NCBI RefSeq assembly: GCF_900090305.1
Contig: NZ_LT607751.1
Coordinates: forward strand, 620,001-684,000
Direction of reading: 5' to 3'
Length of the DNA: 64,000 nt
Source: Micromonospora siamensis
Lineage (GTDB): Bacteria; Actinomycetota; Actinomycetes; Mycobacteriales; Micromonosporaceae
Positions 63,752 to 64,000 of the stretch are shown piece after piece (the first letter of the stretch is position 1; every line of letters begins with the position of its first letter). Below the pieces are notes generated by a model that had not been told where the DNA came from, ran no database searches, and saw nothing but the letters and a program-made list of their open reading frames with translations. Made by a program: the position numbers and the translations under genes.

Positions 63752-64000
63752 TCAGCGGGTACGGCGGGTGGACCGGCTCCTCGGCGCCGGCTCCTCCGCG
63801 GTGACGTCCGGGCCGCCGTCACCCGGTGCGGTGCCGCTCGCCGGCGCCGTACCGGCCACGGAACCGCCCGACGACGCGGTGCCGGGGGCGTCGACGGAGC
63901 CGCCGGTCGAGGTGGTCGTGGCTTCCGGCGTACCCGGGGTGTCCAGCGTGCCCGCTCCGGCGCGTGGCCGCCGCCCGGCGGCGCGGGCCCGGCCGGCCGG
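63752..64000 (-). CDS. C-terminal part of a gene running out of the window
   Basis: A minus-strand frame is open from the window edge to TGA 63752-63754. The visible 82 residues are a low-complexity Ala/Gly/Thr/Pro/Ser tail ending RSRSTRRTR, of the sort found at the disordered ends of actinobacterial envelope or regulatory proteins. It converges with the GCS2 gene 16 bp away, a normal layout. No function can be assigned without the rest of the gene. Confidence 0.45.
   Translation of the reverse strand, partial: PAGRARAAGRRPRAGAGTLDTPGTPEATTTSTGGSVDAPGTASSGGSVAGTAPASGTAPGDGGPDVTAEEPAPRSRSTRRTR

Overview
The window is high-GC actinobacterial chromosome close to the replication origin. The order dciA-like (DUF721), gyrB, gyrA, DUF3566 membrane gene, tRNA-Ile(GAT), DLW-39 micropeptide, tRNA-Ala(TGC) is the classic actinobacterial arrangement just downstream of dnaA-dnaN-recF. 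GC-rich third positions, frequent GTG starts, long antisense open frames and the gene families present fit Micromonosporaceae (Micromonospora or Salinispora-like). The genus is an inference; nothing here fixes the species.

Region 1 (1-10.06 kb): the 3' part of a DUF721/DciA gene, an OhrR-type MarR regulator with a strong operator, then gyrB and gyrA. gyrA carries a 419-residue intein with a LAGLIDADG endonuclease, inserted directly after the catalytic tyrosine. Two perfect DnaA boxes lie between gyrB and gyrA.

Region 2 (10.01-21.13 kb): an integrated actinomycete integrative and conjugative element (AICE) of pSAM2 type, bounded by a 45-bp direct repeat of the tRNA-Ala 3' end. One strand carries, in transcription order, a Pra-like activator, an unknown gene, an FtsK/TraB-like DNA translocase, a DUF2637-like membrane protein, a membrane GGDEF protein, a rolling-circle-type Rep, Xis and Int. 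The genes from the translocase to Int are linked by 4-bp start/stop overlaps. Divergently lie a GntR/KorSA-like repressor, a PP2C-like phosphatase and a Nudix hydrolase, with palindromic operators between the two arms. A SUFU-domain cargo gene and an 880-bp hairpin-rich non-coding stretch, possibly the replication or transfer locus, complete the element.

Region 3 (21.1-34.7 kb): a VapBC toxin-antitoxin pair, a sodium/calcium-exchanger-type transporter, a serine/threonine kinase, two CBS proteins, a giant CtpI-like P-type ATPase with a decayed N-terminal half, an MFS pump behind a SoxR-like promoter, YbaK, DsbA/FrnE and SufE proteins, and a parS-like site.

Region 4 (34.7-50.3 kb): proS, two lipoproteins that share a duplicated promoter and signal-peptide cassette, a gluzincin-like membrane protein, two ECF sigma factors each paired with a one-TM sensor-like partner, an SGNH hydrolase, a sulfurtransferase, a TetR/FAD-monooxygenase pair with a clear operator, a VanZ protein and a second MFS transporter.

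Region 5 (50.4-64 kb): a split leucine/isovalerate (liu-type) catabolic cluster (TetR, biotin carboxylase, HMG-CoA lyase, carboxyltransferase, acyl-CoA dehydrogenase) interrupted by a secreted protein and a repeat-rich gap that includes a MITE-like 150-bp element. It is followed by an XRE/NB-ARC STAND regulator, a MarR/YceI divergent pair and a GCS2-type glutamate-cysteine ligase family gene.
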